DNA of 64,000 nucleotides, from contig QPMI01000184.1 in the NCBI GenBank assembly GCA_004431415.1, forward strand, positions 124,001 through 188,000, given 5' to 3'. The DNA is from Cyanophora paradoxa (lineage: Eukaryota > Glaucocystophyceae > Cyanophorales > Cyanophoraceae). Positions 12,101-22,793 of the stretch are shown one piece after another (position 1 is the stretch's first letter; each line of letters opens with the position of its first letter). The notes under the pieces were generated by a model. It worked only from the letters and a program-made list of their open reading frames with translations, ran no database searches and was not told the origin of the DNA. The position numbers and the translations under genes were made by a program.

Positions 12101-12483
12101 GACCGAACTCCGACCTCGCGGCTGGGCCGCGACGCCGACTTGACGAGGCTAAGCGACCTTTAGCGTTTGCAGTGACGGAGCTTCGAGATTCGTTTCCTCT
12201 CCATCCCGCCGCTATTTCTACAGCGGGAGGCCCTCTGGCTATAGCTAGCTAGCGGGTTCGCCGAGCTCGGGAGCGAACGCAGTGCCCTCTCTACCCGTCT
12301 AGGGGGGGATGAACTTTGTGGACTTCACAATTCAACGCAAGAGTTGCTGGATCATGATCGATATCCCACACGGCCCCCGAGTAAAATTTGTACACGCGAT
12401 TCGCCGCTCCGACTCGGCGAGGCTCGAACGGGCACGCCTAGGGACGACAAGCTCGACGGCCGACGTGCATGCAGGGGCCGGGG
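12101..12483. other. Gap between two minus-strand genes
   Basis: This 383-bp gap lies between the stop of the CWF19L2 gene and the start of the NPHP3-like gene, both on the minus strand. It should hold the promoter and 5' UTR of the NPHP3-like gene. I see no other gene in it. Confidence 0.5.
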
Positions 12484-15400
12484 TCAGATGTTGTCGCCGT
12501 AGCCGCCGTCCGACGACTCCGAGCCGCTGGACGACTCCTGGCCCTTCCCCTTCTTCTTCTTGCCACCCTTCTCCTTCTTCTTCCGCTTGTCCTTCTGCGC
12601 CGCCCGCTCGACCACTCCCCATCGCAAGCGGGGCGGGGGCGGGGGCGTGCCTTGGCCTCCTTGGCCCGGCGCTCCTGCTCCTTGCGCTCCTTGCGGTTCC
12701 TCGCGATCCGCCCGTCGCCGCGGCCCCCGCCCCCGCCGCCGCCGCCGCCATCGCTGTCGTCGCTGTCGCCGCCGCCGCGCCCGAGGTGCTGCGGGGAGGG
12801 CGCCTCAGAGGGAGCGCGGGGCGCCCCGGCGTCGCTCGCGGGCGCCTTGGCCATCGGGTCCTCCTCTTCGTCGTCCGACTTGGCGAAGGCGCCGGCGCGG
12901 CCCATGGCGACCCCCATCTTCTCCGCGTCGCCCCAGCCGGCCCGGATGCTGCCCGCCCCGCCCCCTCAGCATCGCCGGCGGCAAGTCTGCGGGATCGTGG
13001 AGGGGCGCGCCTGACGACCCCCCTGGGGACGGCCGGCCCGCCCATCTCCTCGTCGCTCTCCTCCTCGCTGCGGCCGGCGCGCGTGAGACTGGAGCTGGGG
13101 CGGGGCGGCGCGGCGGGGGGAGGCGGGGCGCGCCTGCCGAAGCCGCGGGAGGTCATCTCCTCGAGCTTCGAGCCGCTCCCGCCGCCCGCCCGCCCCGCCC
13201 CCGCCCCGCCCGCCGCCGCGCCCGCCGCCGACGCCGCCGCCGGAAGGAAGGCGTCCCCGCCGTCGTCGTCCTGCTGCTCGCCCCGAGCGTCGGCCTCCGC
13301 GAGGGGAGGGGCGGCGCGGGGAGCGCGCGCACGCCGGGGGCGGGGGCGGCGGCGTTGACGCCCAGGCCCAGCTCCCGTGCCCGCTCGGGCCCGCCGCCGC
13401 CCTCGATGTACTGCGGGCCCGTCAGCGCGGGGGAGAGGAGGGGAGCGGGCGGGGGGCGGGGCCTGGGTCCAGTCGAAGGGGTCCCACATCTTGACGAAGT
13501 CGACGACGGCGGCGCGCTCGCGCTCGAAGCCGAGGCGCTTGGGGCGCATGTACGAGTCCGGGTTAAGGTCCAGCATCCCCGCCAGCACCTCCTGCGGGGG
13601 GCTTCAAAGGCGCCTCGAGGGGCCCCCCGCCCGCCCGCCCCGCGCACCCGCCCGAAGTACCACGGGAAGACCTTCTCGTCCTCGATGACGTGCGCGAAGC
13701 CGCCGCCGGCCTCCTGGCCCCCGAACTGGAGGCGGGGAGGGGTCAGGCGGGAGAGAGGGCCGTGGCAGGGCGGGGAGGGGGCGCCTCGACGTGGAAGTAG
13801 GGGAAGTCCTTGGGGACGGAGCGGCGCAGGCCCTTGCCTCGCGTGTCGATCACCTGCGCGGGGCCGCTCGACGGGGCGCCGGGGGCAAGAAGGGGGGAGG
13901 GGGCGGGCCTTCTTGTGGGTGGACCACTCCTCGTCGGCGTTGAGGAGGGCCTGCTTGAAGTACATCGGAGCGTCGTTCGCCAGCTGCGGGGGCCCCGCTC
14001 AGGGTCCCGGGGGGGTGGAGGGAGGCGGTGGGGGGGCGGGCGGGACCTTGCGGGGCAGGGGCACGCACTCGATGAAGGTGTGCGGCATGCGCCCGAAGTT
14101 GAAGCACGTCTCCATGAACACCGGCACCTGCCCGCCCCGCCCGCCCCCTCAGGCCCGCCCCGCGAGGAGGCGGGGCGGGGGCGGGGGCGGGCGGGCCTTG
14201 CGCTGCTCGTCGAACATGCGCTCGAGGGCGCGGCGGAAGCCGGCGACCTCGTCCCACAGGTCCTCGTCAAAGTCCGTCGACGCCTGCGCGCGCCCGCCTC
14301 AGCCGGCGCGCCGGCGCGAGCGGCGCGTCCCGTCGAACGCTTCGGACGGGCTCCCCCGCGGGGCGGGGGCGGACCTTGGCGTGGTTCATGGGGACGATGA
14401 GGCAGTGGCCGGGGACGAGGGAGCCCTTGGAGGGGAGGCACAGGTACGCCTTCGCCCCGATCGACACGATCAGGTGCTTCGCCTTCTGCGGCGGGCCTCA
14501 GGGTGAGCCGCAGGGTGGGCCGCAGGGGAGCGCTGGGCGGCGAGGGCGCGCGCCCGCGGGTTCTCGAAGCAGAGCGTGCACTTGTCCATGATCGTCGAGA
14601 TCCGGTTCGTCGCTGCCCCCGCCCCCGCTCAGGAGGGAGAGCAGCGGGGTGGGGGGAGGGGGCGGGGGGAGGGCACCGTTGATGGCGCGGGCGCGCTGCT
14701 TCTCCTCGGCGCGGGCGGGGTCCTGGCGGACCTTGCCCTTGCGCTCGGCCTTGGTGATGGCCCCCATGCGGAAGCCCTCGACGCCCCCCTCCCCCTCCCC
14801 GTACTCGTCGTCCTCGCCCCCCGCGTACCGCTTCTTCTTCGCGATCCGCCCCGCCATGTCCCCGTCGTACCCCGTCAGCCCCTTCTCCTTCTGCGGGGGC
14901 GTGAGGGGGGGAGGGGGCGGCGGGGGGCGGCGGGGCGGGCCTCGCGGCGGAGGAGGGTCTGGACGTCGGCCTCGTCGTCGTTGAAGTAGCGGCCGCGCTC
15001 CGCCCCCGGGCCCCCCTCCGCAGCGCCCTTCGAGCCCGGCGGCGGCGGGCTCGCCCGCGCCGCGATCGGCCGCCCGTTCTCGTCTGAGAGGAGGGCCCCA
15101 GGTGAGGCGAGGGAGCCCTCAGAGAAGGGGCACGCGCCCGGGCCGCACGCACCGATCTCGGCGATGACGCGGACGTCCTTGCCCCCCGAGCTGCGCGCCG
15201 GCCCGTCGCGCCGCGCCCCGGGGCGCCGCGCAGGGCGCAGACGCACCGCCCGGGCGCCGCGCGGGCCGCCCGGCTCCGCCTGCGGGGGCGGAGCCGGCCT
15301 TGGCGGCCTTGAGGCGGTCGAGGAGGGCGCGGAGGCGCGCCGCCTCCTCCTTCTTGCCCCGCATCTCCGCCTTCATCAGGTCCGCCGCCAGCTTGTTCGC

Positions 15401-17592
15401 GTCCAGCCCCGACACGTCCTCCTCCCCGCCCCCGCCCCCGCCCCCGCCCCCGCCGGGGCCGGCGCCGCCGCCTCCTTTCGTGCAGGCGGGGCGGCCTCCT
15501 CCTTGGGCGGGGGCGGGGCCTCCTCCTTCGGGGCGGCCTCGCGGGGCGCCTCGCGGCGCTCGCGCTCGTACTCCCGCTCCCGCTCCCTGCGCAGCGCCCG
15601 CCCTCAGGGGCGGCCGTGCGGGAGGCGCGCGCGGGGCGCACGAGAGGCGCTGGCGGGCGTCGGCCTCGACGTCGGCCGAGGCGCGCTCCCAGGCGAAGCC
15701 CTGCGGCCCGCTCTCCCGCCCCGCCTCCGAGCCCCGCGCGCGCCCCCCTCCCGCCGCCGCATCCGCCCGTACTCGTCCTGCGCCCCCTCGCCCCTCGGCG
15801 GGGGCCGCAGAGGGGGAGCGGGGGGAAGCGGACCGTCTCCTCCTCGGGGGGCCCCTCGCCGGGCCGCCGCATGCGCCGCCCCGCGTCCGAGCCGCGCCCG
15901 CCGCTCTCCCGGTCCCGCAGCCGCTCCCGGTGCTCCCGGTCCCGCTCCCTTCCCCCGGCACGGCCCGTCAGAGGCGGAGGCGGAGGCGGCGGCGGGGGAG
16001 GAGGAAGGCGGGCCTGTCGTCGCGGGGGTCGCGCTCCCGCCGGTCGCGGTCGCGGTCGCGGTCGCGGCGGTCGTCGCGGCGGTCGTCGCGGTCGCGGTCG
16101 GAGGTGGAGGAGATGCGGTCCAGGGCGGCCTGCCGCTCCCGCAGCGTCTCCTCGTCCCCCCGCCCCTCCTCCCGCGCCTTCTGCACCGCCCGTTGCTGCC
16201 CACGCGTCAGCGCCGGCCGCCGTGCGCTGGGCGGCGGGGGGTGTCGGGAGGGCGGGCGCACCCGCCAGCTGGCGGCGCTGGAGACGGAGCCCGTGCTGAG
16301 CGCCGGGCTCGGCGTCGCCGCCGCCCTGCGCGCGCCGGCCTCAGCGCGGGGGCGGGGCGGGGCGGGCGGGGCGGGCCGGCCGCACGGGCGGCGTCGCGCA
16401 GGGCGGCCGCCTCGTTGGGGTCCTTCGGCGGCAGGTACCCCACGTGCGCGTACGGGTTCAGCTCCCGCGCGTGCGGCTTCTGCGCGCGCGCGCGCCCCGG
16501 GGCGTCAGCTGCAGGTCTGGGCGGCCCTGCGGGGCGAGCGCGCGCGCCTCCTCTGGTTCGGGCTTCTTCTCCTCCTCCTTGGGAGGCGGCTTGGGCCGGG
16601 AGGAGGCCTGCGGGGCCAGCATCCAGCTGCTCCGCACGCGTGAGCCGCGCCGAGCGGGGCGCGAGCTCCGGCGGCTCGCCTGTCGCGCTGGATGGAAGGC
16701 TCGACCCTGGAGGCCCCCTGAGGGACGTCCGCCGAGATGCGCGGCGGCGAGGGCGCCGGCGGCGGCATGCGCCGCGCCGCCTCGGCGGCCGCCTTGGCCT
16801 TGTCCCCGTCGGAGGCCCCGCCCTTGCCGTCCTTCTCCTTGTCCTCGCTCTCCGAGCCCGAGCCCGAGTCGGACGAGTCGGAGGACGAATCCGAGCCCTT
16901 CTTGTGCTTCTTGTGCTTCTCCTTCTTCTGAGGGGTGCGTCAGCGGTCAGCGCCGGGGGGAGGGCTGGCCCAGCCCAGCGGCGCTCGCCTTGTCCTTTTC
17001 CTTATCCTTCTTCTTGTGCTTCTTCTCCTTGCGCTTCTTTTCCTTGCGCTTCTTCTTCTCGCGCTTCTCCTCCTTGCGCCGGCGCTTAGCCTCCCGCTCC
17101 GGGTCGACCTTCTCCGGGGACGCTGGCCTGGGCTCCGCCGGCTGTCGGCGGCGGTCCGGCGCATCAGCTCCCCGCCCGCATCGCTCCAATGGGCGACCGG
17201 CGTGCTATGCACGAGGAGCACGGCCGCGTACGCGCTCGCTGACGGACCTTCGGCTCGCTCGGCGGCTCGGGGGCCGGCGCTGGGGCAGAGAACGTCGGCA
17301 GGGCGGCGAGGCGCCGGGCCTGCTCCTCCTGCGCGGCCTGATCGGCCTGCAGGCGCTTCTCGAGGTTTGGCGCGACCCATGCGGCCTGCGAATTGCTCCC
17401 CGTCAGCTCGCTCCGATCGGCCCGCGTCCCATGCGTCAGAAGCGTACCTCGCCCGAATCGATGCGTCGCTTGCGCTCCTTGCGCTCCTCTTGCTCCTCCT
17501 CAACTTGCTGCTTGCGTCGCTCCTCCTTTAGCTTCTCCTTGGCCTCCCGATCGGCCTTGATCGACGCCTCCGAGATGAATCGGACGGCCATC
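12484..17592 (-). CDS. CWF19L2: CWF19-like protein 2 (spliceosome-associated CwfJ family)
   Basis: The start at 17,592 ([18 protein letters not shown]) leads into a Lys/Glu-rich N-terminal half. The C-terminal core is diagnostic for CwfJ: a CxxC-type motif in [12 protein letters not shown], then [30 protein letters not shown] with the HIT-like histidines, [63 protein letters not shown] and ending WDPFDWTQ. Introns 13,411-13,462, 13,726-13,784, 13,854-13,908 and 14,128-14,196 are GC-AG; others in the core are GT-AG. After DWTQ no stop occurs. The frame continues by a GC-AG intron into a Gly/Ser- and Lys-rich tail ending at 12,484, which known CWF19L2 proteins lack as far as I recall. The family acts in late splicing and lariat handling. 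The core is secure; the tail could be a separate gene. Confidence 0.85.
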
Positions 17593-18099
17593 GGTCGCGG
17601 CTGCTGATTGCTGGTCGCTAGCTGGCCGGTCGCTCTTGCTTTATGCTGTACCCAAATCGCGGCGGCCGAAACTGCTCGTCTACAGCCTTCTCAGGCGTCC
17701 CGAAAGTAGCTACAGAGCGCCTGCAGAGCGGGATGCAGAGCGCCTTCTGCGCAGCCCAGCTGCCACTGATCGGTGACCCGATCGGCGCGGCCCAGCTGTC
17801 GCTGAACCATGGCCGCTGCGCCGCGCCGACGGCAATCGTCGACGTCCGGAACGCGCAGCGTCAGCCCCGGAGCCGCGCCGCGCCCTCGGCCTGGCTGGCC
17901 GGTGACGCCCTCGAGTCACGGAGGAGGCGCTTTGCGGCGCGGCCGGTGCCTCGCTTTGACACGCACCGGCCTTGCATGCCTTGGCTTCCGCGTGCCGAGT
18001 CCGGAAGCGCGGACAGGAGTCCGAAGAAGTCCAGCAGCCTGAAGGTTCGCCGCGCTGGCCCGCGGGCGAGCGCGCGCGAGAGCTGACGCGGACTGGTAG
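17593..18099. other. 5' region between divergent genes
   Basis: This interval holds the 5' end of CWF19L2 and, on the plus strand, the unresolved first exon(s) of the next gene. Candidate ATGs near 17,809 open short frames, but I could not join any of them convincingly to the exon at 18,100. Confidence 0.3.
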
Positions 18100-19957
18100 C
18101 TGCGGGACTGGTTCGAGGTGGTCAAGCGCAAAGAGCAGGCGCGCCGGATCGCCGCCCTATCGTTCTGGTTTTCGCCGGACCGCCGAATCATAGGCCAGGC
18201 CGCTGATCGCAGGCCGCGCGGCAGGAGCTGAAAGACGTGGCGGAGGTCTTTCTGATCGACGAGGGCGAGGGGATGCGGCTGCAGCTGGAGGAGGAGATGT
18301 TCAGGCTGCCCCCGGGCGAGCTGGCGGCGGCCATCACGGCGATGAGTCAGGGCGTGCTCGGCGTGATGGCATACTTCCAGATCTGCGACATGCAGCTCCA
18401 GGAGTACCAGGAGGTCCCCGCCCACGCGCAGCCCGCGCGCCGCCTCCCCTCGAGCCGCGCGCACCGGCGCCGGCCCACGCGCGGGGGGCGGCAGGAGCTG
18501 AAGTGGGCGGCGGAGGCGGAGGACAGGGGCGACGGGGACGCGGCGGTGGTGGCGGTGCGGGAGAAGCTGGCGGCGATGCGGGCGCGGGCGGCGCAGCTGT
18601 ACGCGCGGGTCGAGACGCAGCAGGAGCGGCTCTCGGGGCAGCTGCTGGAGCGGCTGGGGTCGATGCCGGAGATCGCGGGCGGGGAGGGCGGCGCCGGGGG
18701 CCGCAAGGACGTGATGGACGCGGCGAAGGAGTTCGTGCGGCGCCCGCCCCCGGACCCCCGCGACGCGCCCGTCCCCTCCTTCTTCTTCGCCGTGCCCGCC
18801 CCCGCACCCCCGGCCCCGCGCCCCCTCCGCCCCCGCCGACGCGCGCGCAGAGCCGCGAGATGCTCGAGGAGCAGGCGGCCGCGGGGGAGGGCGCGGAGGC
18901 GGAGGAGGAGGCGGGGGAGGAGGCGGGGGAGGAGGAGAGGCCGGCGTCGCCGGCGCGGCCGCCCTCGCCCGCGCGGCCGGCCTCGCCCTCGCCCCAGCGC
19001 CTCGGCCCCCTCCCGGGCGGCCAGAAGCCCCTCCTCGCCCAGGAGACCTTCCTCTTCTGGTCCAAGATGTCCTCGGTAACCCTTCCCCCCCCCTCCGCCC
19101 CGCCGCGTCGTACCCCGGAACGAGCTGGCGCGCGGCAGAACGACATCGGGGACCTGAACGCGTTCATCCAGGCGTCCCTGCAGCGGCGCGAGGTCGCCGC
19201 CGCCTTCGTGCCCGTCGCCTCCGCCGCCCTCTTTGTCGCCCTCAAGGTGCGAGGCCCGGGGTCGGGCCCCCGCGGGGCCTCTTGCAGGGAAGAGAGAGGC
19301 CGGTGCGCGGCAGGCGCGGACGTTCGCGTTCGGGGGCGAGGAGGCGATCGACGCGGCGATCCTGGCGGGGGAGACGTGGACCTCCGGCTGGCTCCCCTGG
19401 CTCCTCTGGTGCCTCTCCGGCCTATCTCTCCACTTGCGATCCGGAAGATCATTCATAGATTCACACTTGGAACAGGTCCTTCGGGATCTGGGTGGCGTCG
19501 TACCCCCTGACGCTCGTGTACGGGGCGCTGAGCGTACCCTGGAGGCCCGAGGACGGGCGCCCCTCCCTCCTCGGCATCCGCGAGATCCTCGTCAACAGGC
19601 GGTCCGCGTACCCCGCCTGCGGATGCATGTACCCCTCCCACGCCCCCGCAGGCGGCTGCTGGAGGAGGGCCCGGACGCGTTCCCGATCAAGGTACCCTCC
19701 CCTTTTCCCTGTTCCAGGCTCGCGTCCGTCTTCTCACGGTACCCCCCGCGCAGACGGGCCCGGGGTTCATCATTTACGACATCGTCAAGTTCCTCAGCGG
19801 CGGGGGAGAGAAGGGCGAGGACGGAGACGGGGGCGGCCCGCCCTCCCCGGGGCCTCGCTCCCCCGGGCCGCGCTCGCGCACCCCGGGGCCCAGCGGCAGC
19901 CGGCGCCCCGAGGCGCCTGGGGACGAGGCCGGCGGCGGCGGAGGCGGCAAGGCGTGA
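18100..19957 (+). CDS. Unrecognised multi-exon protein with hydrophobic C-terminal half
   Basis: I do not recognise this family. Exons can be chained in frame: DWFEVVKRKEQARRIAALSF, then ELKDVAEVFLIDEGEGMRLQ and MAYFQICDMQLQEY, a helical segment (VREKLAAMRARAAQLYARVE), an acidic Pro/Ser-rich linker, NDIGDLNAFIQASLQRREV with a hydrophobic stretch after it, and a conserved-looking C-terminal part (FGIWVASYPLTLVYGALSVP, LLGIREILVNRR, GPGFIIYDIVKFLSGG) followed by a Gly/Pro/Ser-rich tail and a stop at 19,957. Introns start near 18,412, 18,730 and 19,072 and have GT donors. The protein probably touches a membrane, but I see no definite signal. The 5' end is incomplete. Confidence 0.5.
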
Positions 19958-20274
19958 CGGACTGCACCCCCGCCCCCCCTCGATTCGCATTAGTCGCATT
20001 TCAATCACAGTCAGTGAGCAGATCTAAAGCAATCAACAGGGTATGCGGGTTCGGCTCCGAGAGAACGAGGCCGGAGCCCCTGCTGATCTGCGAAAAAGAT
20101 CGACTCGAATTAAATATAAGAGAGAGACTCGAATATCGAGGGGGTACGTATAAACAGCAAGAGAAGCGGAATTAAGGTGGCGCGAAGAAAGACTCGACAG
20201 CGCACGTGACGGCACCGATCAACTGCAGAATCCGGCTCCGGCCGCGAAGGGCCGCCGGGCCTCGAGATTCGAGG
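19958..20274. other. Intergenic, no gene seen
   Basis: This gap of 317 bases is clearly less G+C-rich than its surroundings. It presumably holds the 3' UTR of the left gene and the promoter of the RING gene. I see nothing else in it. Confidence 0.5.
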
Positions 20275-21956
20275 ATGGCCGTGGCGCGTCCGACAGGGAT
20301 CTTTGTCCAGGACATCCCCGAGGATCTTCGCTGCCCAGTTTGCCTGGGGATCCCGGCCTCCACCGTCCAGGTGCGCTCGATACGTATACGTGCCTTCGCG
20401 GAGCGCGGTTATTCGCGGGCGACAGCAGACTTTCGCATGCGCAGGTTTCTTGCAATGGACGGCACAACATGTGCCGGAGCTGCCATGATCGGCTTTTCCA
20501 GCGACATGGCCGCAACACGACGTGTCCCCTGTGCGCACGCCGGTGGCCAGGTCTCGTTTGAATTCCCGGTCTGAATTCGAGAGACGACGTCCGCAGCTGC
20601 CGCCAGCCGATTGACATGGCTCTTTCGCGCGAAAACGAGAACGCCGAACGCGAAATTGAAGCTCAGACAGCGTTGTGCGCCGCGGAAGTAATGCGGAAGC
20701 TTTTTTTCTCGTGGCTCCTGCTGACTAGCGTCGCAGCTGCCAGCACCGCGATCGTGGCTGCAATTGGCAGGGGCCTCTTGGCGCTCAGCAGCAGCACCTG
20801 CGGACCTGCCCCGCCATTCACGAGACGCGTACCTGTCAAGGCTGCCGCGCAACTTTCCTGCTCACTGAGTTCGACGTGAGCGCAATTTTCGCGCCATCTA
20901 AATTTTCGCGATAAAGAGCGCGCGCACAGGCCCACAAGCGGGAATGCGACCGTGTCCCTCGCCTTTGCGAAAATTCCTGCGGGGCTATGATCGCTAACGC
21001 CGACAAGGCTGGCCACGTCGGTAAGCAGCTGCAGGCTAAACGCGAGCCGGAGCGATGATGTGCACGCGCAAAATTCCAATTCTTTCGCAGGCGCCTGCCT
21101 CGCGCGGCTGAGGGAGTTGTACCTCGCGTCTGCGGCGGAGGCGGAGGCGGCGTCAGAGCAACTTCAGGACATCCTGTCGGGGCTGGACGAGGGCGAGCGC
21201 CTCAGGAGCGCGCGCGTCGAGGAGCTGGGCGCCCTCGCGGAGGCAGCGGAGGCGCGGGCCCGGCAGCTCGACGAGCGTGTCGCGGAGCTGACCGGCCGCC
21301 TGGAAGCATCGGAGCGCATCGCAGCAGAAGCGGTCCGCGACAAGTCGGAGGAAGCCCGGCGCGCAGCGGACCTGCAGGCGCGGCTCTCGGCGTCGGAGCG
21401 GGGGGCAGCGGACCAGCAAAATCTGAACGCGGAGCTCCGGAATCTGACAGCGGAGCTGCAGACGCGGCTCGCAGCGTCGGACCAGAAAGCGACCGACCTG
21501 CAAGCGCGGCTTGCGGCGTCGGAGCGGGGCGCCACGGACCTGCAGGCCCAGCTCGCTGCCTCGGAGCTGCGGGCGTCGGAGCTGCAGACGTGGGTCGCGG
21601 CCTCGGAACAGCGGGCGGAGGATCTGCGCGCTCGCAATTCCGAGCTCCAGGGGCAGTTGCAGGCGGGGCAGCTGCAGGGCACGCGCGTTCAGGAGCTTGA
21701 AGGGCTGCTCGCCAAGGCGAAGGAGGAGCTTGCGCGCAAGGTGCGCTCCGCTCGAATTTAATTTGTTGCGTTGCCAATTGCATGATCATGAACCGTGTGA
21801 ATTCGAATGCAGCGCGGGCAGGCGGGGTGCGACTCAAAGACCTTCCTCAAGCTCCTCGCGGTCGCGTTGATGGGGGCGATCACCGCGGTCGTCCTCGGCT
21901 CCATTCAGGGGCCTCAGCGCCCTCGCGATCAAGCCCCAAGCGCGAGCCACAAGTGA
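20275..21956 (+). CDS. RING-finger, coiled-coil, tail-anchored protein (predicted E3 ubiquitin ligase)
   Basis: The start ATG at 20,275 begins an exon with LRCPVCLGIPASTVQ. Joined across a GT-AG intron to VSCNGRHNMCRSCHDRL and TTCPLCARR, it gives a C3HC4 RING: CxxC, then C-x3-H-x2-C-x2-C and CxxC. A further exon (QPIDMALSRENENAEREIEAQ) is followed by a long coiled coil at about 21,090-21,745 made of Leu/Ala/Glu heptads (LQARLAASERGATDLQAQLA). The last exon encodes KTFLKLLAVALMGAITAVVL, a single hydrophobic helix, and a short polar end with the stop at 21,956, which fits a tail anchor. The join between the RING part and the coiled coil (20,700-21,088) is not fully resolved, so two genes remain possible. 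Substrates are unknown. Confidence 0.55.
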
Positions 21957-22793
21957 TCGGGAGGCGAGAGCCGCTGAGCCGGTACCGGTCCCGGGTGCGA
22001 AATTTTGACAAATTTCAACGCCGGCGCCGGCGGCATTTGACAGCACACATGTACACAAACACCTGCTCGTCTTAGAATCATGATCAGCCGCCGATCATGA
22101 GCCTTCGAAAGGCCCCAATCTCTGATCCGATGAGCATCGGATGTTGTCGAGTTGTGCCACGCCGTGACGGTGTCAGTGCACGTGGTCAGATGCACTGCAG
22201 ACACCGAAGAACCTTTGTGTGTTTTGCCTCCGACTCGGCGAGCTGAGTCGAGGCTGGCCTGCTCTGGCCTTGGCAATTGCAATTGTGCCACCGTGCCACG
22301 GTGGACACGTAGAGAGATAGAAAAAAAAATTTGCTCGGATAGGTCCGGCCAGGCAGGGAGGGGGTTGCCCCCCTCCCCACGCGCCGCTGTTTACGTAGAG
22401 AGATAGAGCAGACTGTGACAACCAATTGCAAATGACCGGACCGTGCGAGCTCGCGACTGAGTCCTGATCAAGAGCTTCATCATGCAGTCGAGTCAAGAAG
22501 AAAAGGCGATGGCGAAACGTTGGCTCTGACCAGCTGCAGGAAACCAAACTCATGATCAGAAACTGCATTCGTACACATTGGTCACTGGACAATTAGAAGA
22601 GCCCCGCTCAGGGCTCAGGGAAGTTGTAGCTACGTAATGAAAGTGGACTCGCACACGGATGCTTACGTTTACATGCACGCTGTAAATTTAGATGTCGCCA
22701 CGTTGTACAGGGCGCTGACTGCGAAGCTTGAAAGGGAGGTGCTCTAGCTCTAGATCTACAGGGGACTCGCGAGCTCCGAGGGGGTGCACGTGG
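21957..22793. other. Convergent intergenic region
   Basis: This holds the 3' ends of two converging genes. It is visibly less G+C-rich and carries several TCATGATC/GATCATGA palindromes around 22,075-22,100 and 22,480-22,560. I see no coding signal. Confidence 0.5.
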
